Origin: an uncultured Bacteroidota bacterium
Lineage (GTDB): Bacteria > Bacteroidota > Bacteroidia > Flavobacteriales_F > PHOS-HE28
Reading direction: 5' to 3'
Assembly (NCBI GenBank): GCA_902826215.1
Contig: CADEDY010000012.1
Coordinates: 34,229-98,228 of the forward strand
DNA length: 64,000 bases
The position numbers and the translations under genes are program-made. Below are positions 50,863-59,430 of the stretch, in pieces (the stretch's first letter is position 1; each line of letters opens with the position of its first letter). The notes under the pieces are model-generated. The model searched no databases and had not been told where the DNA came from. It saw nothing but the letters and a program-made list of their open reading frames with translations.

Positions 50863-52545
50863 CTATCGGACCAACAACCTAAGTACCTGTTGCCGACCGG
50901 TGTTCCGCTCCGTTGCATGTACCAAGTACATCCCTGTGGCGGCACCTTGAAGTGTAATTGCGGTCGGCGAAGGGTTGGTGAGCACCCGTTGGCGCATGAT
51001 CAACCGGCCGTCGATGGACAACACGCGGAGGTCAACATCCAGGGACACTTCGGATCCGATCCAAAAGCGTTGACCCAGCTGCGCATCGTTGTACAACCGA
51101 AGTTCGTACCCTACAACTTCAGCAATGCCGATGTTGATGCAGTTCGGGTCGTTCGCCGGGGCGATATCGACCGCCACCACGGCGCTGCTCGAACAGCCGG
51201 ACACGCTCTCAACGGTGTAGGTGTAATCGCCCGGTTCGGCCGTGGAAGGGTCCAACAGGTTGGATGTCGGTGATGCATTGGGGTCGAGCCAAGTACCGTT
51301 CGGCGAAGGCTCCCCACCGAGCGCTCCCAAAAGATCCACTTCACTTTCATTCGCGCAGACCACGATCGCGGAATCGGTGCCCGCAAGACCACCAGCGCCC
51401 ACTTTCACCAAGTAGCTGTATTGTTGTATGCCGACCACCGGGCACGCATCGTCCGCAGCGGTGATGGTGAATTGATAATTGCCGGGAGCAACTCCCGTGC
51501 TGTTCCAGCACAACTCCGCAGCCACCGGGTTGTTTCCCGTCACATCGAGCGTTGCTCCGGGTAGGGCATCGGCAACATTGCTCGTGATCGTCAGGTTCTG
51601 GCCCGCGTCGGCGTCGGCGAAGGCCAACGAAGCGCAGAACGAACCTTCCCCGCACACCTGCAGTGACCGGTCGTCATCGATCGTTGCGGTGCCAGTCGTA
51701 GCAGTGAAGGTACCGCTGTCCGCCGAGGGCACGTCATTGTCGCATACCGATGCCACAAAGAGCAGGTCGTGCATCACAGTGCCGATGAGGGCGCCTGAGG
51801 CGTCGTATTCACGCACCTTCACCACGGTAATGATCGTGCCAGCCAAAGTCGGGGTGAAGGTGATGGCCCCGGAAATGCTGTCGATCGCCATCCCAGTGAA
51901 CGGCTGTGCCCCCGAGAATCCTCCGGTGTACAGCACGGCAGTGGGCTCAGGCGCGGCGTAGCGTGCATCGATCAGGTCATAACGCAAGGTATGTCCGTCC
52001 GGCTCAGTTGCGCTACCATCATAACTCACTGGCTGACCAATGCAGACCAAGGGGATCGAATTGCGCACGAATTCGGGTTGTGCGAAACAAGGGCCATCGA
52101 GGTTGTTCAATGTGGCTTCGATGTACATGCCCGGTGTTCCCAACAAGTTGAGCGAAGGGTTGCGACAACATACTGACCAACTGATGCGCCATCCCGTGCA
52201 AGGGCTTAGGTAGACCGAGGTGCGAAAGGTGGAAAGGTCGTAGCCGATCAAACTGCCACCGTTGCAGGTGCTGTTCGCCAACTCATCCGCGCACAAAGGC
52301 GAGACATCCTCGACGCTCACCGGCTCCGGAAGTGTTTGTGAGAAGGTAACGCCGCAGTCGTTGGTGAAATACAGCGTCTGCGGCAACAAGGCTGCTCCAC
52401 TGCAGTTCCTGAAAAGTTGCAGCGTGACATCGTGGAAGTTGTTCCCGGTACAACGGGTGGTGATGGTTCCGCCAGCAAAGTGATCCGCACGAAGCGTGAA
52501 GGCTGATGCAAGAACGGAAAGGAAGAGCGCGTAGCGTTTCATCAT
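50863..52545 (-). CDS. type IX-secreted surface protein with repeat beta domains
   Basis: This 560-residue protein has a signal peptide (MKRYALFLSVLASAFTLRA), then beta-rich Ig- or PKD-like domains with many Cys (CTGNNFHDVTLQLFRNCSG, CGEGSFCASLAFADADAG). A C-terminal sorting domain follows (YELRLYNDAQLGQRFWIGSE, LRVLSIDGRLIMRQRV, GMYLVHATERNTGRQQVLRL). The N-terminal ~280 residues resemble the large gliding/adhesion-type proteins of Bacteroidota that begin with DHFAGGTITTRC. The pattern fits an exported adhesin-like protein. ATG 52545 or 52542 are equivalent starts. A promoter element is at 52565-52572. Confidence 0.85.
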   Translation of the reverse strand: MMKRYALFLSVLASAFTLRADHFAGGTITTRCTGNNFHDVTLQLFRNCSGAALLPQTLYFTNDCGVTFSQTLPEPVSVEDVSPLCADELANSTCNGGSLIGYDLSTFRTSVYLSPCTGWRISWSVCCRNPSLNLLGTPGMYIEATLNNLDGPCFAQPEFVRNSIPLVCIGQPVSYDGSATEPDGHTLRYDLIDARYAAPEPTAVLYTGGFSGAQPFTGMAIDSISGAITFTPTLAGTIITVVKVREYDASGALIGTVMHDLLFVASVCDNDVPSADSGTFTATTGTATIDDDRSLQVCGEGSFCASLAFADADAGQNLTITSNVADALPGATLDVTGNNPVAAELCWNSTGVAPGNYQFTITAADDACPVVGIQQYSYLVKVGAGGLAGTDSAIVVCANESEVDLLGALGGEPSPNGTWLDPNASPTSNLLDPSTAEPGDYTYTVESVSGCSSSAVVAVDIAPANDPNCINIGIAEVVGYELRLYNDAQLGQRFWIGSEVSLDVDLRVLSIDGRLIMRQRVLTNPSPTAITLQGAATGMYLVHATERNTGRQQVLRLLVR

Positions 52546-52564
52546 GGTTTGATGGATAGGTCCG

Positions 52565-52572
52565 TGAAGATA
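52565..52572 (-). promoter_or_regulatory. -7 element of the type IX-secreted protein gene
   Basis: TATCTTCA on the minus strand, 20 bases before ATG 52545, resembles the local -7 pattern. It lies just after the terminator of the preceding gene. Confidence 0.45.
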
Positions 52573-52587
52573 GAGATCGGAATGACA

Positions 52588-52617
52588 CGGCCCGGTCACT
52601 CGGAAATGACCGGGCCG
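52588..52617 (-). terminator. strong hairpin terminator after the 292-residue secreted protein gene
   Basis: CGGCCCGGTCA and TGACCGGGCCG form a perfect 11-bp stem around an 8-base loop, 69 bases past the stop at 52686. On the minus strand it is followed by TGTCATTCC. The long GC-rich stem makes termination likely despite the modest T-tract. Confidence 0.65.
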
Positions 52618-52685
52618 AAGCCAAAGGTGATCAATGGAAATGGGGGTAAGAATGGACCTCTACTCCCCGAAAGGACGCGCCAAGG

Positions 52686-53564
52686 TCAGCGGGCGCGCTC
52701 GATGGTCTTCAGGTCCTCGTCGATGAAACCTTCCTTTTTACCGAAGATGGCCGCATCGTCCCGCAAATACATCAGTTCACCCGTGCCAGCATTGAAGACC
52801 CGCTTGAAGCAATGCTTGTTCTTGTTCTCGCCGGTAATGATCACATCGCTGATCGTCAACCCACGATCCTGCTTCTCCACAGCGCTTGGCAGCTGGCTCA
52901 GTGCCATTACCTGACAGGGTGCGGTGTAGCTCTCCTTCAACTTGGCGGCATCCGGAATGCTACGGTCCAAATGCTCTTGCGCCATCCAAAGTTCGGTGTC
53001 ACGGATCATGCGGTTCCTTGCCCCGTATGTACGGTCCGTAGTGGCCTTGTCCGTGATCTTGCCGCCTTCGACCAGGGTGAGATAGTTCTGCATATGCTTC
53101 AGGTAGATGGTCAGCATGCTGTTCATTCCACCCTCATTGATCGCTTTCGGGTCGATCTGGATGAATGCCAATTCGCGCTCTACCGGTATCGAGGTGAAGG
53201 CATTGTCGGTCTGTTCCAGAACCTCGCCCTTCTTCGCTTTCCAGCCCTGCACCAGTGTCAGGAAGGTGCCTGTGTATTTCACGGGATCGGTCTTGCGGAT
53301 CTTCAGCAAATAGGTGTTCTCCGGGGCCATCGGCTGTGCCGCCAGTTCCGCCACCGTAACGAACTCAACGCCCGGGGTCCATTTCCAATGCGTCTTCACC
53401 GCCTCGATCATCGTCCGGTTGTACGGTGAATCGCCAGCATCGAGGACGACGATGGTCTTGGTGCCTTTCGCCGCTTTCACTGCGCTTGAGCTGAAGCTTC
53501 CATATTGAGCAACTACGGAAATGGAAAGCAAGGTGGCGATGCCGGTCAGGAGGATCGAACGCAT
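52686..53564 (-). CDS. uncharacterised secreted protein
   Basis: This 292-residue protein has a signal peptide (MRSILLTGIATLLSISVVAQ) and no further motif I recognise. The mature part has mixed helices and strands (KTIVVLDAGDSPYNRTMIEA, YTGTFLTLVQGWKAKKGEVL). It has only two cysteines, about 30 residues apart near the C-terminus (APCQVMAL and KHCFKRVF). The start is ATG 53564; longer in-frame codons upstream overlap the divergent gene. A -7 element, TATTTTCG, is at 53618-53625 and a strong terminator is at 52588-52617, so it is a single-gene unit. Confidence 0.68.
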   Translation of the reverse strand: MRSILLTGIATLLSISVVAQYGSFSSSAVKAAKGTKTIVVLDAGDSPYNRTMIEAVKTHWKWTPGVEFVTVAELAAQPMAPENTYLLKIRKTDPVKYTGTFLTLVQGWKAKKGEVLEQTDNAFTSIPVERELAFIQIDPKAINEGGMNSMLTIYLKHMQNYLTLVEGGKITDKATTDRTYGARNRMIRDTELWMAQEHLDRSIPDAAKLKESYTAPCQVMALSQLPSAVEKQDRGLTISDVIITGENKNKHCFKRVFNAGTGELMYLRDDAAIFGKKEGFIDEDLKTIERAR

Positions 53565-53617
53565 AGGTCGTTTCTGGTTTTGGAATGGCTGCTTGGCCGT
53601 GTGTTGCGCAGCGGTGG

Positions 53618-53625
53618 CGAAAATA
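53618..53625 (-). promoter_or_regulatory. -7 element of the 292-residue secreted protein gene
   Basis: TATTTTCG followed by CCACC on the minus strand matches the local -7 pattern. It lies 54 bases before ATG 53564. CACCTTTG at 53641-53648 on the plus strand may serve the divergent small gene. Confidence 0.45.
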
Positions 53626-53665
53626 GTGCCACAGGGCATGCACCTTTGTGCAACTTCTCCACAGC

Positions 53666-54031
53666 ATGGACAACTCCTTGTCAGCATCCGGTGCCGACGG
53701 CCTACAACGCTACTTGGATCGGGCCGAGGTGCTTCAGGCCGTTGTCGAACAATTGCGGAAGGATCTTTCCATTTCGGAGGAAGAGCTTCCCCGGCCTGAA
53801 CTGAACGATCGGACATTCGACCTCTTGAGCGCCATGGTCCTTCCCGTACTTCTGGACCTCGACGCCCGTGGCGCCCATGCGCTGCAAGTGGCCATGTATC
53901 GGGTCGATATCCCGGAAGCGCACCTCCAACGGACCATGGGCCGCGGCGGATTGGCTGCACTATCCAATGAAGTCGTCCTCCGTGCCCTGCAGAAGGTTCT
54001 CACCCGGATGCGCTACGCCGGTCGGTATTGA
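53666..54031 (+). CDS. small uncharacterised cytoplasmic protein
   Basis: This 121-residue protein has no signal peptide or membrane segment. It is mostly helical (RAEVLQAVVEQLRKDLSI, RTFDLLSAMVLPVLLDLDAR) and ends in VVLRALQKVLTRMRYAGRY. Frame-wide codon use looks coding, and it fills the space between two divergently promoted genes. I start at ATG 53666; an in-frame TTG six codons upstream is the alternative. I do not recognise a family. It precedes sucA by 100 bases, which hold a separate sucA promoter. Confidence 0.6.
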   Translation: MDNSLSASGADGLQRYLDRAEVLQAVVEQLRKDLSISEEELPRPELNDRTFDLLSAMVLPVLLDLDARGAHALQVAMYRVDIPEAHLQRTMGRGGLAALSNEVVLRALQKVLTRMRYAGRY

Positions 54032-54099
54032 TCAGTGGTATTCAGCCCCGAACTGTGGAGATCCAACACCCGTAGAACGGCCCTGCGTTCACCAAGAAC

Positions 54100-54107
54100 T
54101 ACCTTTG
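54100..54107 (+). promoter_or_regulatory. -7 element of sucA-sucB
   Basis: TACCTTTG followed by CCC is a perfect TANNTTTG match, 24 bases before ATG 54132. No -33 TTTG is seen at the usual spacing. Confidence 0.55.
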
Positions 54108-54131
54108 CCCAGGATCCGCCGGACCCCTTAC

Positions 54132-56903
54132 ATGGACAAGTATTCCTACCTCAGCAACGTCAACAGCGCTTGGCTTGACGACCTCTATCAACAATACACG
54201 AAGGATCCCTCCAGTGTGGAGACCGGATGGGCCCGTTTCTTCGAGGGCTTCGACTTCGCGAAGTCGTTGAATGGCGCAGACCCCACCGTTACTGCCAAGG
54301 CGCCCTCAGCACCAGGTGGGAACGAGCGCTTCGAGAAGGAGTTCCGGGTGATCCAGTTGATCAATGGTTACCGTGAGCGGGGTCATCTGTTCACCCGTAC
54401 CAATCCAGTGCGCGAACGCAGGACGTACACGCCCGATCTGGATCTCACCAACTTCAACCTCGCCCCAAGTGATCTGGATACCGTGTTCAGCGCGGGGAAC
54501 GAGGTGGGTATCGGACCTGCGAAGCTGCGCGATATCGTGGCCATGCTCGAACAGACATATTGCCAGAGTGTAGGTGCGGAGTTCATGTACATACGCATGC
54601 CCGAGAAGCGCAAGTGGTTGCAGGATCGCATGGAGGGGGTGCGCAATCAGCCGAATTTCACCATCGAACAGAAAAAGGATATCCTGGAGAAGTTGAACGA
54701 AGCAGTGGTCTTCGAACGCTTCTTGGGAAAGAAATTCATCGGTCAGAAACGGTTCAGCATCGAAGGGGCCGAGGTCCTGATCCCCGCGCTCGACGCGGTG
54801 ATCGAGCATGGCGCTGAACATGGGATCACGGAGTACGTCATCGGCATGGCGCACCGTGGTCGTCTCAATGTGCTGGCGAATACCATGCGCAAGAGCTACG
54901 ACACCATCTTCAGCGAATTCGAAGGCAAGGACTACGAAGATGCCTTGGTGGAGGGTGATGTGAAGTACCACATGGGCTATAGCAGCCTGATCAAGACCAA
55001 TACCGACAAGGAGGTCCGACTGACCTTGGCGCCGAATCCTAGCCATTTAGAAGCTGTTGGACCCGTGATGGAGGGGATCTCCCGCGCTATCATCGAGCAC
55101 GACGACAAGTTCCAGAAAGGCATTACGGCATCCATCCTCATCCACGGTGATGCTGCTGTTGCCGGACAAGGTGTCGTGTATGAAGTGGTGCAAATGGCCG
55201 GCCTGAAGGCCTATGAGGTCGGTGGCACCATCCATATCGTGGTGAACAACCAAGTGGGCTTCACGACCAATTACATCGACGCTCGCACGAGCACGTACTG
55301 TACCGATGTCGCGAAGACCACGCAGTGTCCGGTCTTCCATGTGAATGGCGACGACGCGGAAGCCGTGTCCTACACCATGCAGCTGGCCATGGATTACCGG
55401 CAGAAGTACGGCCAGGATGTTTGGGTCGATATCCTCTGCTACCGCAAGCACGGTCACAACGAAGGTGACGAACCGAAATTCACGCAACCCGTCTTGTACA
55501 AGGCGATCTCTGCGCATCCCGATCCACGCGAGATCTACACCGAGAAGCTGATCGCCAGCGGGGTGGAAGGTGCGCGTGAAATGGCGGAGGAGATGGAGCG
55601 TTCCTTCAGTGCGATGTTGGATGATCGCCTGGGAGAAGCCAAGCAGATCCGCGTAGGCCGCATCACCAATTTCATGAGCGAGCGTTGGACCGGATTCAAA
55701 CGTGCCTCGGAAACGGATTTCCTGAAGTCTCCGGAGACCGGGGTGCAGAAGGACGTGTTGAAGATGATAGGCGAGAAGTTGACGCTGATCCCCGAAGGAA
55801 AGCGCTTCTTCAGCAAACTGGAGAAGATCCTCAATGATCGGAAGGAGATGATGGCCAAGGAAAGCCTCGATTGGGGCATGGCCGAGCTGCTCGCCTACGG
55901 GTCCTTGCTGGTGGAAGGTCATCCGGTGCGCTTCACTGGCCAGGACGTGGAACGCGGCACCTTCAGTCACCGCCACGCCGTCGTGCGCATGGAGGATAGT
56001 GAGGAGGAGTTCATCCACCTGAAGCACATCCAAGACGGGCAGGCCCTTCTGCAGATCTACAACTCGCTGTTGAGCGAGTATGCGGTGCTTGGTTTCGAAT
56101 ACGGCTATGCGCTCACGAACCCGGAAGTACTGACGATCTGGGAAGCGCAGTTCGGCGATTTCGTGAACGGCGCACAGATCATCCTCGATCAGTACCTGTG
56201 TTGCGCAGAAGAGAAGTGGAATACTCAGAACGGCATCGTGCTTTTGTTGCCACACGGTTACGAAGGTCAAGGTGCCGAGCACAGCAGTGGCCGCATGGAA
56301 CGCTTCCTGCAGTGCTGCGCAGATGGCAACATGGTCGTCGTGAACTGCACCACACCGGCGAACTTCTTCCATGCGCTGCGCCGTCAGCTAGCTTGGGATT
56401 TCCGCAAGCCCTTGGTGGTGTTCACTCCGAAAAGCCTGTTGCGTCATGCGCGTTGCGTAAGCCCCTTGGACGATCTCACGAAAGGTGGATTCCAAGAAGT
56501 GATCGACGATGCAAGTGCCGACGCCAAGAAGGTGAAGACAGTGATCTTCACACAGGGCAAGATCCACTACGACCTGCGCGATCATCAGGAGAAGAACGGG
56601 ATCACGGATACCGCCCTCGTGCGGGTCGAACAATTGCATCCGCTCCCTGCGGAACAGATGCGTGCGGTGATCAAGAAGTACAGCAAGGCCGAACGTTTCC
56701 TATGGGTCCAGGAAGAGCCGTTGAACATGGGCGCTTGGTCCTACATCGCCATGCACTTCAACGAGGTGAAGTGGGAGGTCATCGCTCGGCCGGCAAGCGG
56801 TGCACCCGCCACCGGCAGCAGCAAGCGCAGTGCGAATCAACAGATCGCGATCATCGAACAGTCGTTCGCCAAGTCCGCAACAACAGTGAAGGTCAAAGCG
56901 TGA
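54132..56903 (+). CDS. sucA: 2-oxoglutarate dehydrogenase E1 component
   Basis: This 923-residue thiamine-diphosphate enzyme decarboxylates 2-oxoglutarate and transfers the succinyl group to the E2 lipoyl arm in the TCA cycle. The N-terminus DKYSYLSNVNSAWLDDLYQQ binds E2. ThDP-binding elements are visible at IGMAHRGRLNVLANTMRKSY, ILIHGDAAVAGQGVVYE (GDG motif) and VNNQVGFTTN. The transketolase-like C-terminal half has LLLPHGYEGQGAEHSSGRME. The start is ATG 54132; an 88-codon in-frame extension overlaps the small gene upstream. E2 follows after 47 bases. E3 (lipoamide dehydrogenase) is not in the window. Confidence 0.97.
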   Translation: MDKYSYLSNVNSAWLDDLYQQYTKDPSSVETGWARFFEGFDFAKSLNGADPTVTAKAPSAPGGNERFEKEFRVIQLINGYRERGHLFTRTNPVRERRTYTPDLDLTNFNLAPSDLDTVFSAGNEVGIGPAKLRDIVAMLEQTYCQSVGAEFMYIRMPEKRKWLQDRMEGVRNQPNFTIEQKKDILEKLNEAVVFERFLGKKFIGQKRFSIEGAEVLIPALDAVIEHGAEHGITEYVIGMAHRGRLNVLANTMRKSYDTIFSEFEGKDYEDALVEGDVKYHMGYSSLIKTNTDKEVRLTLAPNPSHLEAVGPVMEGISRAIIEHDDKFQKGITASILIHGDAAVAGQGVVYEVVQMAGLKAYEVGGTIHIVVNNQVGFTTNYIDARTSTYCTDVAKTTQCPVFHVNGDDAEAVSYTMQLAMDYRQKYGQDVWVDILCYRKHGHNEGDEPKFTQPVLYKAISAHPDPREIYTEKLIASGVEGAREMAEEMERSFSAMLDDRLGEAKQIRVGRITNFMSERWTGFKRASETDFLKSPETGVQKDVLKMIGEKLTLIPEGKRFFSKLEKILNDRKEMMAKESLDWGMAELLAYGSLLVEGHPVRFTGQDVERGTFSHRHAVVRMEDSEEEFIHLKHIQDGQALLQIYNSLLSEYAVLGFEYGYALTNPEVLTIWEAQFGDFVNGAQIILDQYLCCAEEKWNTQNGIVLLLPHGYEGQGAEHSSGRMERFLQCCADGNMVVVNCTTPANFFHALRRQLAWDFRKPLVVFTPKSLLRHARCVSPLDDLTKGGFQEVIDDASADAKKVKTVIFTQGKIHYDLRDHQEKNGITDTALVRVEQLHPLPAEQMRAVIKKYSKAERFLWVQEEPLNMGAWSYIAMHFNEVKWEVIARPASGAPATGSSKRSANQQIAIIEQSFAKSATTVKVKA

Positions 56904-56950
56904 CCATTCGAGAAACGTATACGTCAGCAATCCACATCACTTTTCAGTAG

Positions 56951-58186
56951 ATGGCAACAGTCGACATCAAGGTCCCTTCTCCCGGTGAAAGCATCAGCGA
57001 GGTGCGCATTGCGCAGTGGCTCGTGAAGGATGGGGATGTGGTCAACAAGGATCAAGTGCTCGCCGAGATCGACAGCGACAAGGCAACGCTCGAACTCAGT
57101 GCTGAAGTAGAAGGAAAAGTGAAGCTGCTCGTGCAAGCGGACACCACCGTGAACGTTGGTGATGTGGTCGTGAAGATCGACACGAGCTTCAAAGCGGAGA
57201 AGAAGAGCAAGGAGCCCGCGAAGGAAACAAAGCCCGAGGCGGCGGCCGCCAAACCAGCTGCTGTTCCGGAAGCTGCTTCCACGTCGGCTGCTAGCGCTAC
57301 ACCGGTTGCCAAGGCGGTCATGGCCGATAAAGGCATCTCTGCAGATCAAGTGAAGGGCAGTGGACCCAACGGTCGCATCACGAAGAGTGATGTCAGCGCG
57401 TACGTGGCCGGTGGTATCAAGGCGGATGCCGTGGTGATGAACGGCTGGGGCGGCAAGCGCGATCAGAACCGCCAGAAAATGACCACGCTCCGCAAGAAAG
57501 TGGCGGAACGCTTGGTGGCTGTGAAGAACCAGACGGCCATGCTCACCACTTTCAATGAAGTGGACATGAGCGCGGTGATGGCGGTGCGCGAGAAGTATAA
57601 GGACAAGTTCAAGGAGACGCACGGCGTGGGACTCGGTTTCATGAGCTTCTTCACCAAGGCCGTTACCGAAGCACTGCGTCTCTTCCCATCCGTGAACGGT
57701 CAGATCGACGGCGAGGACATGATCCTGCACGACTATGCCGATATCGGTATCGCCGTGAGCTCACCTAAAGGCTTGATGGTTCCTGTGCTGCGGAATGCCG
57801 AACGCATGAGCCTCGCCGAGATCGAATCCGGTATCAAGACGCTTGCAGTGAAAGCCCGCGATGGCAAATTGAGCATCGACGAAATGACCGGCGGCACCTT
57901 CACCATCACGAATGGTGGTGTGTTCGGCAGCATGCTCAGCACGCCCATCATCAATCCGCCGCAGAGCGCGATCCTAGGCATGCACAACATCGTGGATCGC
58001 CCCGTCGCCGTGAACGGTCAAGTGGTGATCCGCCCGATCATGTACGTCGCGCTCAGTTACGATCACCGCATCATCGACGGCAAGGAGAGCGTGAGCTTCT
58101 TGATGGCCGTGAAACAGATGATCGAGGATCCGAGCAAATTGGTCTTCGGGAACAAGGAGCCGGGAGAGGTGCTGTTGGGGTTGTAG
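56951..58186 (+). CDS. sucB: dihydrolipoyllysine-residue succinyltransferase (2-oxoglutarate dehydrogenase E2)
   Basis: This 411-residue E2 core enzyme has one N-terminal lipoyl domain with the lipoylated Lys44 in [12 protein letters not shown]. An Ala/Pro/Lys-rich linker (about 80-115) follows, then a peripheral-subunit-binding domain ([20 protein letters not shown]) and the catalytic domain, ending in [15 protein letters not shown] with the acyltransferase His and Asp. The [20 protein letters not shown] motif is typical of succinyltransferases. It is cotranscribed with sucA. A single lipoyl domain is normal for SucB. Downstream, a 386-base gap separates it from the redox operon. Confidence 0.97.
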   Translation: MATVDIKVPSPGESISEVRIAQWLVKDGDVVNKDQVLAEIDSDKATLELSAEVEGKVKLLVQADTTVNVGDVVVKIDTSFKAEKKSKEPAKETKPEAAAAKPAAVPEAASTSAASATPVAKAVMADKGISADQVKGSGPNGRITKSDVSAYVAGGIKADAVVMNGWGGKRDQNRQKMTTLRKKVAERLVAVKNQTAMLTTFNEVDMSAVMAVREKYKDKFKETHGVGLGFMSFFTKAVTEALRLFPSVNGQIDGEDMILHDYADIGIAVSSPKGLMVPVLRNAERMSLAEIESGIKTLAVKARDGKLSIDEMTGGTFTITNGGVFGSMLSTPIINPPQSAILGMHNIVDRPVAVNGQVVIRPIMYVALSYDHRIIDGKESVSFLMAVKQMIEDPSKLVFGNKEPGEVLLGL

Positions 58187-58572
58187 CCGAGCCACCCTTT
58201 GCGATCTTCAGTTCATTGGGATCGGGTACAAAGGCCCCATCAGACGCTTTGCCCAGCCGACCATCATTCATTGGTCGATGAACCTGCAACAACACTACAA
58301 TTTGGGATCGTTCTAAAGAGCAGGCTCCTACTCGTTGAAAGGCTTGTAGGGAGGGCCTTTGCTGATATTTTTGGATCGACTTTGATCTACCATCCGTTGC
58401 GATCCAACGGGTGCCTTTTGGCATTCGGCTAATTGTCATGGCATTGTCAGTGGGATCTTTCGACCTTCGAGGCTGACGAAATGGACATCTCGCGAACAAC
58501 GCCAATGCCTCTTCAGGGACCGCATCATTTTCCGACCGGTTCTATGGAATTCGTCGAACCCCGATAAAGACC
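58187..58572 (+). other. 386-base intergenic region between sucB and the redox operon
   Basis: No gene is supported here. CCGTTG (58394-58399) and CAACGG (58405-58410) form a 6-bp stem around CGATC, followed by GTGCCTTTTGG; it may be a weak sucB terminator. The stretch is more AT-rich than its surroundings and holds no perfect TANNTTTG element. The promoter of the redox operon must lie here, but I cannot place it. Confidence 0.4.
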
Positions 58573-59430
58573 ATGACACGCACTGTCCACACCATCTTCA
58601 TCGGAAGCATGGTGGCAGCGACCCTTGTGGTGACGACCTACCTCGCCTACACAGGCTATTCCTACTACGACCTCCCGCTGGAAGAGCGGTTCTACCACCC
58701 GAGGCATGCGTGGTTCAAGCCCAGTGGCGCTTTCGGTCACGGGCTTGGCATCCTGGGCACCTTGATGATCCTTTTCGGCGTGGTGCTCTACATCGCACGC
58801 AAGCGCTACAACTTCATGGCCAAGCAGTTGCGCTTGAAGTACCTGCTGGAATTCCACATTTTCCTGTGCACGCTGGGTCCCATTTTGATCCTGTTCCACA
58901 CCGCCTTCAAATTCGGCGGGCTGGTCTCTGTGGCGTTCTGGAGCATGGTGGCCGTGGTGGCCAGCGGCGTGATCGGGCGCTTCATCTACATCCAGATCCC
59001 GCGTACGATCGAGGGTAGAGAGCTCAGTTTGAACGAAGTAAAGGGCCTTCGAACAGAATTGGTGATCCTGCTCAAGGAGCGGGCCCATCTCGATGATACC
59101 ATGATCGCCTTGATCACAGGCTCCCAAGCGGAAGGAGATGGGGTACTAGGCCGTTCATTCTTTGAACGTTATTCAGCTGAACGTGCTGTGCTGGGAAGGA
59201 TCAAGTCCTACGCTAAGGAAAAGGGGTTGGGAAAGGAGGATAGGGGCTGGATCCTGCGAACGGTGAAGGATGAATTCGCTCTTGCGCACAGGATCGATCG
59301 ACTGCTGCTCATGCAGAAGCTATTCAAGTACTGGCACGTGGCCCACTTGCCCTTCGCCTTGATCATGCTCATCGTCCTCGTCATCCATGTCGCGGTCACA
59401 CTCTCATTCGGTTATCGCTGGATCTTCTAA
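58573..59430 (+). CDS. b-type cytochrome-like membrane protein of the redox operon
   Basis: This 285-residue integral membrane protein has about five helices (roughly residues 7-27, 56-75, 93-113, 118-140 and 255-279). It also has a ~110-residue charged cytoplasmic loop (145-250). Histidines lie in or beside the helices: H56, H95 and H109 (LEFHIFLCTLGPILILFHTA), then H255, H258 and H272 (KYWHVAHLPFALIML, VLVIHVAVTL). The pattern resembles membrane cytochrome b subunits that pass electrons between quinol and partners. It starts the operon and its stop overlaps the next ATG as TAATG. Heme binding is inference from His placement. Confidence 0.75.
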   Translation: MTRTVHTIFIGSMVAATLVVTTYLAYTGYSYYDLPLEERFYHPRHAWFKPSGAFGHGLGILGTLMILFGVVLYIARKRYNFMAKQLRLKYLLEFHIFLCTLGPILILFHTAFKFGGLVSVAFWSMVAVVASGVIGRFIYIQIPRTIEGRELSLNEVKGLRTELVILLKERAHLDDTMIALITGSQAEGDGVLGRSFFERYSAERAVLGRIKSYAKEKGLGKEDRGWILRTVKDEFALAHRIDRLLLMQKLFKYWHVAHLPFALIMLIVLVIHVAVTLSFGYRWIF

